A DNA stretch of 64,000 nt from Lysobacterales bacterium. GTDB taxonomy: Bacteria > Pseudomonadota > Gammaproteobacteria > Xanthomonadales > BPKI01. The translations under genes and the position numbers were made by a program. The notes under the pieces were generated by a model. That model had not been told where the DNA came from. It worked only from the letters and a program-made list of their open reading frames with translations, and searched no databases. Positions 39,328-49,551 of the stretch are shown here, in pieces; position 1 is the first letter of the stretch, and each line of letters starts with the position of its first letter. Location of the stretch: NCBI GenBank assembly GCA_026005055.1, contig BPKI01000001.1, positions 372,001 through 436,000 of the forward strand, read 5' to 3'.

Positions 39328-39349
39328 AGAAACGGCTGGCCATCCGGCC

Positions 39350-39390
39350 CCGTCTCGGCCCCTGAGACGGTCATACGCCATCAACGTATG
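39350..39390 (+). terminator. tandem hairpins after ung
   Basis: CCGTCTC (39350-39356) pairs with GAGACGG (39364-39370); immediately after, CATACG (39372-39377) pairs with CGTATG (39385-39390). There is no clean T-run, though CTTTT follows at 39397. Possibly a terminator of the ftsE-ung run, or a leader structure of the following gene whose ATG is 26 bases downstream. Confidence 0.4.
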
Positions 39391-39415
39391 GTGTAGCTTT
39401 TGCGGAGGCTGGGCC

Positions 39416-42139
39416 ATGTCGCTTTCCTTGCCCTCACACGAGCCGAGCGCGGCGCAGCCCTCATCGACGATCATCCTCTGCGCCAACCGCCGCCTCGTCG
39501 AGCACCTCGAGGCCGCGGCCCTCGAGGAGGCCAAGGGCGGGCCGATCGAGCGTCCCTCAGTCCACACGGTGGGGGAATGGCTCAGTCGCCTTTGGCTCAG
39601 CGAGCGCGACCGGCTCAGTCTCAGCGGCGAAGCGACGCTTCCCTATCCCATCGCCGAGGAGCTCAGGCTCCTCCTCTGGGAAAAGGCGATTTCCGAGGCG
39701 CTTGCGCAAGCCGATCACCGGAGGGAGCCGACCGATGCGCTGAGACTCGCAGACCTCTCGCGGTTGGCCGAGGGCATGGCGCAAGCCTTCACGCTCGCCA
39801 TGGCCCATGGCTTGACCGCCGATGAGCTCGAAGGCGCTGTCCACGATGGCGCGCCCCTCGAGCAGCGGCTTTTCGCTCGGGCGCTTCGGTTTTACCGCGA
39901 AGCTCTCGCCGAACGCCATTGGATGGATCCGAGCGAACTCGCGAGGGAGGTCGCTCAGCGCATCGGCGAAGGCCAGTTCCCCGCCCCCGCAACGCTCCGC
40001 TTCGTCGGATTTCGCGAGCACACGCCCGTCCTCGAGGAGCTCGCGCAGGCCTGTCGGAAGCGTGGAACCACGATCGAAGATCGCCCGCCGAACAAGGGCG
40101 AGAGCTTCAGCCTCCTCGAGCGCTGGCCCGATCCGCGCGCCGAGCTTCGTGCCGCCGCAGAGTGGGCCAAGAGGCAGCTCGAAAAAAAACCAGAGGCGCG
40201 CATCGCGATCGTGGTCTGCGATCTTCACGCCCGGCGCAGCGAAGTCCTCACCGTGCTCGATCAAGTGCTCTGTCCGAAGCGAAAGCCGGGGCAGGCGCGC
40301 CCTTATGCGCTTTCCCTGGGCGCTCCGCTCGCCCAATGGTTCCCCGTGCGCGACGCCCTCGCTTGGCTGCGATGGCTGCTCGCCGAAGACGGCTTGCCGC
40401 TTGCCCAGGCCAGGGCCTGCCTGCTCTCGCCGGCGTGGACATCGCAAGATCACGCCCCGCTCTCCCGCGAGTGGAAGGAAAGAGAGGCGCTGCCCCTGCG
40501 GGTACGGCCTGAGGACTTTGGGATCGCGCTTCCCGAAGACCCGCGAGACGACCCTGGGGCTCGGCAGGATGCGCGGATCTGGGCCGAGCGCTTCCGCGTG
40601 CTTCTCGATGCGATCGGTTTTCCTGGCATCGAGCCCCTGGATCGCGCCGCTTTTCAGGCCCTCGATCGCTTCGAGGAGACGCTGGGCCGCTTCGCCGCGC
40701 TCTCTCCCTTCCTCGGAGCGCTCAGCGCGAACGAGGCCCTCGCCCGCCTCGAGCGGCTTTGCCATCGCCGCCTGTTCCAGCCGCAAGGCCCCATCGCCTG
40801 CCTTCAGGTGCTCGGGCCGCTCGAAGCGGTGGGGCTTTCCTTCGACGCCGCCTGGATCGTCGGCCTCAACGAAGGCCGCTTCCCGCCAGCGCGCGAGCCC
40901 GATCCCTTTATGCCGTTCGAGCTTCAAAAGAAAAAAGGCATGCCGGGGACCGATGCGAAGGCCGATGCCGAGCACGATCGTGGCTGGTGGCGAAGCCTCC
41001 TCGGAATTGCACCCGAGGTGAGGGTGAGCTATGCCGAGCGCGAAGAGGATGATCGCCCCCTCTTGCCTTCGTGGCTCATCGCTGGAGCCGAGCTGATGGC
41101 TGGAGACGAGGCCAAGGGTGGGGCCGCACGCGCGCTTCCTTCGCTTTGGCTGGAACAACAGCGATCGCGCCGAGAGGCCATGGCCGAGGATGGGCGACGC
41201 CAGCCCTTACCGAAAGGGGGAGAGCTTCGAGGCGGCGCGCAGCGCCTGCGCGATCACTTCGACTGCCCCTTCCGCGGCTTCGCCTTGCACGAGCTCGCGG
41301 CGCGGCGTCCGCGCGATCCTCGGCCGCCGCCCGATGCCCGCGAGTTCGGGATCATCCTCCACAAGGCCCTCGCCCGTCTGGCCGAAGAGGCGGCCACGAA
41401 CGGGCAGCCGCCTGACTCGCTCGCGCACCTGTCGCGCGATGCGATCGCGCCCGTGCTCGAAAAAGCCCTCGATTCGCAGCTTCGCGAAGGACGTCGGCTG
41501 CCGCCGAAATGGGAGGCGGCCGTCCTCGACGAGCTCAAGCGTCGGATCGAAAGGCTGCTCGAAGCCGAAAAGGCTCGTCCCGCGGATGGCGCCATCATCG
41601 CCGTGGAGGGCAGAAGCCTCGATGGCAGCGACCCGCCGCCGGACGCGCTAGCCCTCGAAGGCTACACGATCCGTTTGCGCTGCGACCGCATCGACCGCTT
41701 ACCGAACGGTGCGCTTGCGGTCATCGACTACAAAACGGGACAAGCCCGCGGCCCGGGCCGGGGCGAGAAGCTCACCGATCCGCAGCTTGCGCTCTATGCG
41801 CTGCTCGATGAGCGCATCCAAGCCGTGGTCTACGCGCGTCTCGACGACCGCGACGAAGGGCCGGTGTTTTCGGGATACGCCGCCGACAGGACATGGTTCC
41901 CCAACCCACGCATCGAGCCGCCTGGAGATGCCGACGGAAACGGGTACGAGGGTCTGCGAAAAGGCTGGCGAGAGTCCCTGAGCAAGGCCGTCGCCGCGAT
42001 CGGCGAGGGTGCGTTCCCCGCCGAACCGAGTCCTGGTGTCTGCCAGCGCTGCGAGCTCGCCGCCTCGTGCCGTATCCGCGAGCGCCGTGGACCATGCGAC
42101 TTCACCGACGCCGTGGAGGAGGACGCCGATGAATCCTGA
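39416..42139 (+). CDS. AddB-like PD-(D/E)XK nuclease of a helicase-nuclease pair
   Basis: A 907-residue DNA repair protein. The N-terminal ~500 residues resemble an inactivated helicase (AddB/RecC type). A C-terminal PD-(D/E)XK nuclease has DRIDRLPNGALAVIDYKTG. Cysteines at 876, 879, 885 and 894, with an earlier Cys in DHFDCPFRGF, match an AddB-type iron-sulfur staple. The downstream AddA-like gene starts inside its 3' end (ATG at 42129), so the two are coupled. This pair replaces RecBCD in many Beta- and Gammaproteobacteria (Xanthomonadales) for processing double-strand breaks; that role is inferred from the family. Confidence 0.88.
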   Translation: MSLSLPSHEPSAAQPSSTIILCANRRLVEHLEAAALEEAKGGPIERPSVHTVGEWLSRLWLSERDRLSLSGEATLPYPIAEELRLLLWEKAISEALAQADHRREPTDALRLADLSRLAEGMAQAFTLAMAHGLTADELEGAVHDGAPLEQRLFARALRFYREALAERHWMDPSELAREVAQRIGEGQFPAPATLRFVGFREHTPVLEELAQACRKRGTTIEDRPPNKGESFSLLERWPDPRAELRAAAEWAKRQLEKKPEARIAIVVCDLHARRSEVLTVLDQVLCPKRKPGQARPYALSLGAPLAQWFPVRDALAWLRWLLAEDGLPLAQARACLLSPAWTSQDHAPLSREWKEREALPLRVRPEDFGIALPEDPRDDPGARQDARIWAERFRVLLDAIGFPGIEPLDRAAFQALDRFEETLGRFAALSPFLGALSANEALARLERLCHRRLFQPQGPIACLQVLGPLEAVGLSFDAAWIVGLNEGRFPPAREPDPFMPFELQKKKGMPGTDAKADAEHDRGWWRSLLGIAPEVRVSYAEREEDDRPLLPSWLIAGAELMAGDEAKGGAARALPSLWLEQQRSRREAMAEDGRRQPLPKGGELRGGAQRLRDHFDCPFRGFALHELAARRPRDPRPPPDAREFGIILHKALARLAEEAATNGQPPDSLAHLSRDAIAPVLEKALDSQLREGRRLPPKWEAAVLDELKRRIERLLEAEKARPADGAIIAVEGRSLDGSDPPPDALALEGYTIRLRCDRIDRLPNGALAVIDYKTGQARGPGRGEKLTDPQLALYALLDERIQAVVYARLDDRDEGPVFSGYAADRTWFPNPRIEPPGDADGNGYEGLRKGWRESLSKAVAAIGEGAFPAEPSPGVCQRCELAASCRIRERRGPCDFTDAVEEDADES

Positions 42140-45100
42140 AAAGACGCAGGAAGCCACCATCCGCGAGGACGATACCGAGGCCCGCGCGGCCGCACTCGAT
42201 CCGGCTCAAAGCTTCCTCGTCGAGGCGCCTGCCGGCTCGGGCAAGACCGGTCTTTTGGTGCAGCGCTTTCTCAGGCTTCTTGCCACCGTGGACCGCCCGG
42301 AGCGCATCCTCGCGATCACTTTCACCCGCAAGGCGGCGGCCGAGATGCGCGAACGCATCCTCGACGCCCTCGCGCGTGCAGAGTCCTCGGCCTCTCCACC
42401 CGCGGATCCCTACGCGCAAAAGACCTTCGAGCTCGCCAAGGCGGCGCGGTCGCAGGCCGAGGCGATGGGCTGGGACCTCGCTTCGCTCGCCGGACGCCTG
42501 CGCATCCAGACCATCGACAGCTTCTGCGCCTGGCTTGCCCGGCGCGCCCCCCTCGCGGCCGGTGCCGCCGCCTCCGCGTGCATCCTCGAGGAAGAAGAGG
42601 CCATGGCCCTTTACCTCGAGGCCGCCGAGCGGGCGCTCGTCGCCTGTCAGGAGACGGCGGCGCTCCTTGCCCGCTACGGGGGGGACGCCGAGAAGCTGCG
42701 CAGCGATCTCGCCGATCTCCTCGCCCGCCGCGAGCGCCTGCGCGGCCTTCTCGGCGGCGAGAACAGCCAAGGCGTGCAAGCGGCGCTTCAGGCTTACCTC
42801 GAAGAGCAGCTCGCCTTCCTTCACGATCGTCTCGCAGACCTGCGCGAGCCGCTCGAGCGCGCCGTGGCGTACGCGCAGCAAAATCTCCAAAAAGACCACC
42901 CCATTCACTCGGTGAATCAGTGGCCCGAGCCCCGTCTTGAGCAGCTTTCAGCCTGGCGGGCACTCGCGGACTTTTGCCTGACCAAGGACGGCACGGTGCG
43001 CAAGAAGCTCGACAAAAACGACGGCTTTCCTCCCGCGAGCGACTTCTCCACCGTTCCGCTCGCGAAAACGCTGGCGAAGCAGCACAAGGAGGAAGCACTC
43101 TCAACGCTCCGGGAACTGGCCAACGACCACGAGGCGGTGGCGGCGCTTCATCGCATCAGGCTTCTGCCCGAAGCCTCCAGCGCGGCCGGATGGCAAGGGC
43201 TGAACGCGCTTCAGGCGCTGCTCCGCCGCGCCTTGGCCGAGCTCAAGCTGCTTTTCGCGGAGCGGGCCGCGGTCGATTTCAGCGAAGTGGGCTTCGCCGC
43301 GCTCGAGGTGCTCGGGACCCCCGAGGCGCCCTCGAATCTGCTGCTTTCGCTCGACCAAGCGATCCATCACATTCTGGTGGATGAGTTCCAAGACACCTCG
43401 GCCTTGCAAATCGAGCTGCTTCGGCGCCTCACCGCCGGCTGGCAGGAGGGCGATGGACGAAGCCTGTTTCTCGTGGGCGATCCGATGCAAAGCATCTACC
43501 GCTTCCGTCAGGCCGAGCTCGGGCTCTTCTTCGAGGTGCGCGAACGAAAAGCGCTGGGCGCGCTGCCGCTTCAGTGCATCGCGCTCAGCCGGAACTTCCG
43601 CAGCCGCCGCGAGCTGGTCGAAGAGGTGAATCGCCGCTTCGCCAAGCTGCTGCCCGAGCGCGACCAGCCCCAGGAGGAGCGGGCGGCAAGGCGCATGGCC
43701 ACGCCCACCCGCGAGGGGGGTTCGGCCGTCGAATACCGCTGGCTCCATTGCCCGCAAGAGCGAGCGCTTGCCGAGCGGGCGCGGAATGCGTTCGCATCCC
43801 AAGTCGCCGATTGGATCGCCGAGAAGATGCCGAGCGGTCAGGTGGCGGTCTTGGTGCGAAGCCGCGAGCACGCACTGCCGCTCCTCAAAGTCTTCGGCGA
43901 GCGGCGGCTGCCGGTGCATGCCCCCGACTTCGATCGGCTCGAGGAGCGTGCGCTGATCACCGACCTCGCCGCCTTGGCCCTCGCCCTTTCCCATCCCTGC
44001 GATCGGCCGGCCTGGCTCGGGGTGCTGCGCGCGCCCTGGTGCGGCTTGAGCCAAGCGGATCTCGCCGCGCTGTGCCAGGACTTGGCGCCTTCCGAGCCTC
44101 TTTGGCCCAAGCTTCTTGCGATCGCCGATGCCGAGCGCGAGGGAACCCTCGGCGATGGCGGCCTATCGGCCGAAGGCGGAAAGCGCATTTTGAGCCTCGT
44201 CGAGCGGCTTTCTCCGTTCATGGCCCGCGGTGGGCGCGAGCCTTTGCGCGAGCGCCTCGAAGCGGCTTGGCTCGCCTTGGGTGGGCCTGCCTGCGCCCGC
44301 GACGAGGCCGAGCTTGCCGATGCCGAGCGCTTTTTCGCTTGGTTGGAAAAGCAGGGCGATCAGCCCCTGATCCATGATCAGGAGCGCTTCCTCGCGGGGC
44401 TTTCCAGGCTTCGCGCTGCGGCCCTCGCGCCCCCCGACGCGCAGATCGTCTTGCTCACCATCCACCAGGCCAAGGGCCTCGAGTTTCCGCACGTGGTGCT
44501 CTTCGGCCTGGGCGCGCCCGTGCGCCACAGCGATCAACCGATGCTGGTGGCCAGCAGCCTCATCGCCAAAGGCCAAGGATGGCCGATCATCGCGGTCAAG
44601 CCGGCGCCGGGAGAGGACAAGCGGCTTTACGAGTTCGCGTGGGCGATGCTCGAGAAGCCGCGCGAGGAAGCCGAGCGCGAACGGTTGCTTTACGTGGCCA
44701 TGACCCGCGCCCGCGAATCGCTGCTTCTTGCGTGCGAGCTCAAGGCGGTCGCCGAGACATCGTCGAGACAAGGGGCGCGCACCTGGCGTCCGAGCAAGGG
44801 CAGCCTCGGCGAGGTGCTTTGGCGCAGCCTCGAAAACGGCGAGCTTCCGCAAGCGGCGGAACAGACCACCCTCGCCCCCGCCGCGCCGCCGACCGCTGCT
44901 TTCGAGTCCATCTCGGGAAGCGAAGGGAGGAGCGAAGGGGCAGCGGCGCAAGCCCCCCAGCCGAGGCTCCGGCGGATCGAACTGCCGCGCGTCGAGGCCG
45001 AGACCACTGCCCCGATCAGCGAGGCCGGGGATGCCACCCAGCCCGGCCGTCCGCGCTTCGTGTGGGCGGGCGAGCCGGCGCGTTTGGCCGGCGTGTTGTT

Positions 45101-45644
45101 CCATCGTTTCGCCGAACGCTTCAGCGAGCACCCCGAGCTTCTCGGAAGCGCTCTGCCGCCTGCGCTTCGCTCCTCGTGCGAGGCCGAGTTGGCCGCGGCA
45201 GGTCTGGCTAAGAGCGAGCGCGAGGATGCCATCACCAGGATCGAGGCGGCGCTCGCCGCCGTCGCCAGCGATCAGCGCGCAAAGTGGCTCTTCTCCGACC
45301 ACCAGGGCAGCGCCCGAAGCGAATGCGAACTCTTGTCTCGCGAGCCCGATGGCCGAATTCGCCGACATCGCATCGACCGCACTTTCATCGACGAGCAGGG
45401 CACGCGCTGGATCGTGGACTTCAAGCTCGGCCGCCACGAAGGCGGCGATCTTCAAGGCTTCATCGCCGAGGAGAAGGCGCGCTATCGGGAGCAGCTCCTT
45501 CGCTACGCCGAGCTTTTCGCCCACGAGGGCCGGTCGATCCGCCTGGCGCTTTACTATCCCCTGTTGCCCGAAGAGTATCGGCTGATCGAGATCGAGGCCA
45601 GCGACGAGCCGGTCCTTGCTGATGAACCGACGGCCACGGCCTGA
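42129..45644 (+). CDS. AddA-like UvrD-family helicase-nuclease
   Basis: A 1171-residue SF1 helicase: Walker A EAPAGSGKT (Lys39), motif Ia TFTRKAAAEMRERI, motif II LVDEFQDTS, motif III GDPMQSIYRFRQAE, motif V TIHQAKGLEFPHVV, motif VI YVAMTRARESL. The C-terminal ~200 residues form a second PD-(D/E)XK nuclease (RIDRTFIDEQGTRWIVDFKLG). The start ATG (42129) overlaps the AddB-like gene by 11 bases; the open frame upstream is a shadow. With its partner it probably unwinds and trims broken DNA ends for RecA. No recD or recC gene is in the window. Confidence 0.92.
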   Translation: MNPEKTQEATIREDDTEARAAALDPAQSFLVEAPAGSGKTGLLVQRFLRLLATVDRPERILAITFTRKAAAEMRERILDALARAESSASPPADPYAQKTFELAKAARSQAEAMGWDLASLAGRLRIQTIDSFCAWLARRAPLAAGAAASACILEEEEAMALYLEAAERALVACQETAALLARYGGDAEKLRSDLADLLARRERLRGLLGGENSQGVQAALQAYLEEQLAFLHDRLADLREPLERAVAYAQQNLQKDHPIHSVNQWPEPRLEQLSAWRALADFCLTKDGTVRKKLDKNDGFPPASDFSTVPLAKTLAKQHKEEALSTLRELANDHEAVAALHRIRLLPEASSAAGWQGLNALQALLRRALAELKLLFAERAAVDFSEVGFAALEVLGTPEAPSNLLLSLDQAIHHILVDEFQDTSALQIELLRRLTAGWQEGDGRSLFLVGDPMQSIYRFRQAELGLFFEVRERKALGALPLQCIALSRNFRSRRELVEEVNRRFAKLLPERDQPQEERAARRMATPTREGGSAVEYRWLHCPQERALAERARNAFASQVADWIAEKMPSGQVAVLVRSREHALPLLKVFGERRLPVHAPDFDRLEERALITDLAALALALSHPCDRPAWLGVLRAPWCGLSQADLAALCQDLAPSEPLWPKLLAIADAEREGTLGDGGLSAEGGKRILSLVERLSPFMARGGREPLRERLEAAWLALGGPACARDEAELADAERFFAWLEKQGDQPLIHDQERFLAGLSRLRAAALAPPDAQIVLLTIHQAKGLEFPHVVLFGLGAPVRHSDQPMLVASSLIAKGQGWPIIAVKPAPGEDKRLYEFAWAMLEKPREEAERERLLYVAMTRARESLLLACELKAVAETSSRQGARTWRPSKGSLGEVLWRSLENGELPQAAEQTTLAPAAPPTAAFESISGSEGRSEGAAAQAPQPRLRRIELPRVEAETTAPISEAGDATQPGRPRFVWAGEPARLAGVLFHRFAERFSEHPELLGSALPPALRSSCEAELAAAGLAKSEREDAITRIEAALAAVASDQRAKWLFSDHQGSARSECELLSREPDGRIRRHRIDRTFIDEQGTRWIVDFKLGRHEGGDLQGFIAEEKARYREQLLRYAELFAHEGRSIRLALYYPLLPEEYRLIEIEASDEPVLADEPTATA

Positions 45645-45739
45645 TCCCGCCGCTTTCGCGATGGAGGTTTTGCCGGCGGGGAGCTTGCGCTCGCCGCGGG
45701 CCGCGTTTGCGCTCGCGCTGCGCTAAAATGTCGGTCTTC

Positions 45740-45816
45740 GCGCCCGTAGCTCAGTTGGACAGAGTGTTGCCCTCCGAAGGCAAAGGTCGCAGGTTCGAAT
45801 CCTGCCGGGCGCGCCA
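45740..45816 (+). tRNA. tRNA-Arg (anticodon CCG)
   Basis: A 77-nt cloverleaf: acceptor GCGCCCG pairs with CGGGCGC, T-arm GCAGG/CCTGC with loop TTCGAAT, anticodon loop CTCCGAA giving anticodon CCG, discriminator G and encoded CCA (45814-45816). It reads CGG codons, frequent in such GC-rich genomes. A TAAAAT -10 box lies at 45724-45729; no clear -35. Confidence 0.97.
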
Positions 45817-45867
45817 TCGACATCGACCCTGACCTTTACGCCTCGCGAGCCGCTCGCGCCTGCCGCC

Positions 45868-46383
45868 GTGAAGAACTACGACATCGAATTTCTCAAGCGT
45901 TTTTCCGCGCTGATCGCCGGCCTCGTCGCCTTCACCATCGTGCTGATCGTGTTCGCGATCATCCTGCACGACCGCAAGCCCCGGGAGCCGAGTCCGGAGC
46001 AGCTCGCCCGCATCGAGGCGCGCATCCGGCCGGTGATGGGCGTCTATGCCGGCGAGACCGGACGGGCGGCGATGCTCGCTGCGCTCGAAGCGCAGCGTGC
46101 AGCGCAAACCGCGCAGGCGGCCTTCGGCGGCACCCTCGATGGCGGGGAGATCTACCAGAAACTCTGCTCGGCTTGTCATGCAACCGGCGCGGGCGGAGCG
46201 CCCAAGCTCGTGCGCGCGGCCTGGGAGAAGCGCATCGCGCAGGGCTTCGATGTTTTGCTCCGCCACTCGATCGAGGGCTACCAGGGTGAGTACGGCCTGA
46301 TGCCCGCCCGGGGCGGTAACCCTGCGCTCACCGACGAGCAGGTCGAAGTGGCGGTGCGCTGGATGCTCGATCACCTCGAGTGA
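45868..46383 (+). CDS. membrane-anchored cytochrome c5-like monoheme cytochrome
   Basis: A 171-residue monoheme cytochrome c. GTG start at 45868. N-terminal anchor helix (about 12-33) without obvious cleavage site, a charged/Ala-rich linker, and a heme domain with CSACH (about 104-108) and a Met ligand in the GLMPARGG segment. It resembles the c5 family of periplasmic electron carriers. Its stop overlaps the next gene's GTG. Confidence 0.9.
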   Translation: MKNYDIEFLKRFSALIAGLVAFTIVLIVFAIILHDRKPREPSPEQLARIEARIRPVMGVYAGETGRAAMLAALEAQRAAQTAQAAFGGTLDGGEIYQKLCSACHATGAGGAPKLVRAAWEKRIAQGFDVLLRHSIEGYQGEYGLMPARGGNPALTDEQVEVAVRWMLDHLE

Positions 46384-48143
46384 AAACCATGCGCGCCCCG
46401 CAAGCCGCCCTCCTGCTCGCCGCCGCCATCGCCGGCTGCGGGCGGGAGGGTGTACTGGAATGCGGTGCTCCCGCTCTTCCTCTCGCCGAGATTCGGCAGC
46501 GCGTATTGAGCGCTTCCGCCGAGCCGGTGGAGGTCGAGGGCATCGTAAGCGGCGATTTCACCAGCGGTCTCGGCGGCTTCTTCATCGAGCCGGAGTCCGC
46601 CGAGGGCCCGGGCCTATTCGTGCTCGGCGATCCCGCAGCCAAGCCGCTCGCGCCGGGCGAGAAGGTGCGCGTACGCGGCCGGCCCGCGAGGCTGCCGCCG
46701 GAGATGTTCGAGCGCTTCGCCCTGGTCGAGGTCGAGGCAATCGTGCGTTGCGGAACCACCAAGGCCGCGCCGCTCACCCTTTCGGCCCCGCCCGCCGATC
46801 CCGAGGCGCTGCTGGGGCGGCGAGTTCGCATCCCCGGGCCCTTGTTCCTCGCCGGCCAGGCGCGGATCGCCTCGCACGGTGAGCTCGTCGTGGCCTTTGG
46901 CGAGGAGCGGCCGTTCCAGCCCACCGAGCTTTTTCCGCCGGGGGATGCCGCCCGCGCCTTCGCCGAGCGCCAGCAGCGGCGGATGCTCGTGCTCGACGAC
47001 GGGCGCATGGGCCCGCCGGAGGGGGGGCTTCCCTGGTACTGGACCGCTGAGCCCAAAGCCCTGCGCACGGGCGGGCTGCTCTTCGGGCTCGAGGGCGTGA
47101 TCGATCGCGGCGAGGAGGGTTTCACCCTGCGCCTGAGCGCCTCGCCCGAGCGCATCGAGGCAGCCGCCCGGCCGGGCCCGCCGGCGCGCGAGCCGGAGGC
47201 GCTGCGGGTCATCGCGTTCAACCTCGAGAACTTCTTCAACGGCGATGGTCGCGGCGGCGGCTTTCCTACCCCCCGCGGAGCCGCCGACTCGCCCGGCTTC
47301 GAGCGGCAGGCGGCCAAGCTCCTCGCCGCGCTGAAAGCCCTCGACGGAGATCTCCTCATCCTCTCTGAGCTCGAGAACGACGGCTACGAGGAGAACAGCG
47401 CGATCGCCGAGCTCACCCGCCGCCTGAACGCGGGTGTGGAGGATGCGAAGCGGTACCAGTTCGTGCGCATCTCTGGCGCTCGCCTCGGCGAAGACGAAAT
47501 CGCCGTCGGCATCCTCTACCGGCCGGCGCGATTGGAAGCGATCGGTCAGCCCGCCTTCCTCGAGCGCGCCGAGTTCGCCCGCGGCCTCAGCCGCGTCCCG
47601 CTCGCGGCGAGCTTCCGCAGCCGGGCGGGCGAGCTCAGCTTTACCGCGGTGGCGGTGCACCTCAAGTCCAAGGGTTCTTGCCCGCAAAGCCCGGGGCCGG
47701 ATGCCGATCAGGGCGACGGGCAGGGCTGCTGGAACGCCGCGCGCAGCGCCGCCATGCGCGCGCTCCTCGACTGGGTGCGCGGCGATCCCACCGGCAGCGG
47801 CGTCACCGCCTGGTTGATCGCCGGCGATTTCAACGCCCACGGCGAGGAGGAGCCGCTTGCCATCGCCCGCCAGGCCGGCGCCTTGGATGCGCTCCGCGCG
47901 ACCGCCGGCTCGATGCAGCTTTATAGCTATGTCTTCCGCGGGCTGTCGGGCCGGCTCGACCACATTGTCCTCAGCCCGGAGCTGGCGCCGGCGCTTCGCG
48001 GAGCCGGGGTGTGGCACATCAACGCCGATGAGCCCGCGCTCCTCGGCCATGCAGGCGCTTTCGCGGAAGAGGAAACCGCCTACCGCAGCTCGGATCACGA
48101 TCCGGTCTGGATCGAGCTCGGGGACAGCCCACGTCCGCCTTGA
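46380..48143 (+). CDS. exported lipoprotein nuclease, ExeM/NucH-like EEP fold
   Basis: A 587-residue protein with a signal peptide and lipobox (LAAAIAGC). Residues ~40-170 form an OB-fold-like domain ([28 protein letters not shown]); residues ~255-580 are an EEP nuclease domain with [33 protein letters not shown] and the terminal SSDHDPV. This layout is that of extracellular DNases such as ExeM/NucH used for nutrient DNA or biofilm remodelling. GTG 46380 overlaps the cytochrome stop (GTGA); ATG 46389 is an alternative. Its 3' end overlaps convergent rhlB by 49 bases. Confidence 0.88.
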   Translation: MKTMRAPQAALLLAAAIAGCGREGVLECGAPALPLAEIRQRVLSASAEPVEVEGIVSGDFTSGLGGFFIEPESAEGPGLFVLGDPAAKPLAPGEKVRVRGRPARLPPEMFERFALVEVEAIVRCGTTKAAPLTLSAPPADPEALLGRRVRIPGPLFLAGQARIASHGELVVAFGEERPFQPTELFPPGDAARAFAERQQRRMLVLDDGRMGPPEGGLPWYWTAEPKALRTGGLLFGLEGVIDRGEEGFTLRLSASPERIEAAARPGPPAREPEALRVIAFNLENFFNGDGRGGGFPTPRGAADSPGFERQAAKLLAALKALDGDLLILSELENDGYEENSAIAELTRRLNAGVEDAKRYQFVRISGARLGEDEIAVGILYRPARLEAIGQPAFLERAEFARGLSRVPLAASFRSRAGELSFTAVAVHLKSKGSCPQSPGPDADQGDGQGCWNAARSAAMRALLDWVRGDPTGSGVTAWLIAGDFNAHGEEEPLAIARQAGALDALRATAGSMQLYSYVFRGLSGRLDHIVLSPELAPALRGAGVWHINADEPALLGHAGAFAEEETAYRSSDHDPVWIELGDSPRPP

Positions 48144-49381
48144 GGGCTTCGCCGCCGGCGAGCGTTCCGGCGCGGCTCTCCCGCGGGCGCAGCGGGCGGG
48201 AGCACAGGCGCGAGGAGCTCCTCGCTGACCGCGGCACGCGGAATGCTCGTCCCGATGTAACGCTCGATGTCGGGCAGACTCGTCGCGTAGAGATCGCAGG
48301 CGAAGCTGATCGCGTCCCCCTCGGCGCCGAGCCTCGCCGTGCGGCCGATGCGGTGCACGTAGTCCTCGGGATCCTGCGGCAGGTCGTAGTTGAAGACGTG
48401 GCTCACCGCGGGGATGTGGAGCCCGCGGGCGGCGACGTCGGTGGCCACGAGCACCGCGAGCTCGCCGCGGGCGAAGCGCGCGAGCATGCTTTGCCGCTTC
48501 TGCTGCGGGACATCGCCGGAAAGCATGCCCACCGCATATCCCGCGCGCGCCAGCGCCGCGCTCACCTTCTCGGCGGCGGCCCGGGTGTTGACGAAGACGA
48601 TGCTGCGCTCGGCACCCAGCCGCGAGAGCAGCCCGAGCAGCAACGCGGTCTTCTCCTCGGCCGCCGGGAAATACACTTGCTGGCGAATGCGTTCGGTCGG
48701 CACCCGCTCGGCGTGGACGCTCACCGTCACCGGATCGTTCATGTGCTCGTAGGCGAGCTCGAGGACGCGGTGCCCGAGGGTGGCGGAGAAGAGCAGGCAT
48801 TGCCGCCGTTCGCGCGGAGGCAGCTTGCGCAGCAGATAACGCAGATCGCGGATGAAGCCGAGATCGAACATGCGGTCGGCTTCGTCGATCACCGCGATCT
48901 CGACCGCGGCGAGCGAGACCGCCTTCTGACGGACGTAGTCGATCAGCCGTCCCGGAGTCGCGATGACGAGGTCGCTTCCCGCCCGCAGCGTCTCGCGTTG
49001 CTTTTCGTAGTCCACGCCGCCGTAGCAGAGTGCGAGGCGGAAGCCGAGGGCGCGATTGAGCTGCTCGGCGTCGCGGTGGATTTGGATCGCGAGCTCGCGG
49101 GTCGGGGCGAGGATCAAGGCACGCGGCTGCTCGGGCACCCGCTCGGCGAGGGCCGGGCGCGAGGCCAGGCGCTCGAAGACGGCAGTGAGGAAGGCGAGCG
49201 TTTTTCCGGTGCCGGTCTGCGCTTCACCGGCCACGTCGCGGCCGGCGAGCGCAGGGGGCAGCGCCGCGGCCTGGATCGGCGTGAGGCGAAGAAAGCCGGC
49301 TTGCGCCAGCGCTTTCGATACCGCCTCGGAAAGAGGCAGCGACTCGAAGTACTGATCGGTGAGAGGCGCTCGATCCATCAC
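48095..49381 (-). CDS. rhlB: DEAD-box ATP-dependent RNA helicase RhlB
   Basis: A 428-residue DEAD-box helicase: Q-motif [18 protein letters not shown], Walker [21 protein letters not shown] variant [15 protein letters not shown], and HRIGRTAR. The basic C-terminal tail ([11 protein letters not shown]) is typical of RhlB, which in E. coli works with RNase E. Divergent from trxA-rho, the normal gammaproteobacterial order. Confidence 0.94.
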   Translation of the reverse strand: MMDRAPLTDQYFESLPLSEAVSKALAQAGFLRLTPIQAAALPPALAGRDVAGEAQTGTGKTLAFLTAVFERLASRPALAERVPEQPRALILAPTRELAIQIHRDAEQLNRALGFRLALCYGGVDYEKQRETLRAGSDLVIATPGRLIDYVRQKAVSLAAVEIAVIDEADRMFDLGFIRDLRYLLRKLPPRERRQCLLFSATLGHRVLELAYEHMNDPVTVSVHAERVPTERIRQQVYFPAAEEKTALLLGLLSRLGAERSIVFVNTRAAAEKVSAALARAGYAVGMLSGDVPQQKRQSMLARFARGELAVLVATDVAARGLHIPAVSHVFNYDLPQDPEDYVHRIGRTARLGAEGDAISFACDLYATSLPDIERYIGTSIPRAAVSEELLAPVLPPAAPAGEPRRNARRRRSPQGGRGLSPSSIQTGS

Positions 49382-49434
49382 GTCCGGCCAAGGCCGTCGC
49401 TTGCAAAGATGGGCATCTTAGGCTGAAATGGAAG

Positions 49435-49551
49435 GGCTCGTACGCGAGCCTCTGCCCGACGGCCCCGGACCTACGGCCGTCATCTCGTCCCGAGCCTTCC
49501 GCCTTTGCAACCGCCGCATTCCTGTGCGGCGCTTTCCTGCTGGAGTTTCCC
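49435..49551 (+). promoter_or_regulatory. structured trxA leader with three hairpins
   Basis: Three successive stems precede trxA: GGCTCG/CGAGCC with a TACG tetraloop (49435-49450), GACGGCC/GGCCGTC with a 10-base loop (49458-49481), and GCCGCA/TGCGGC (49513-49530). A GGAG ribosome site follows at 49542-49545, six bases before a TTG start. The set may control expression of trxA-rho; no promoter was identified with confidence. Confidence 0.5.
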
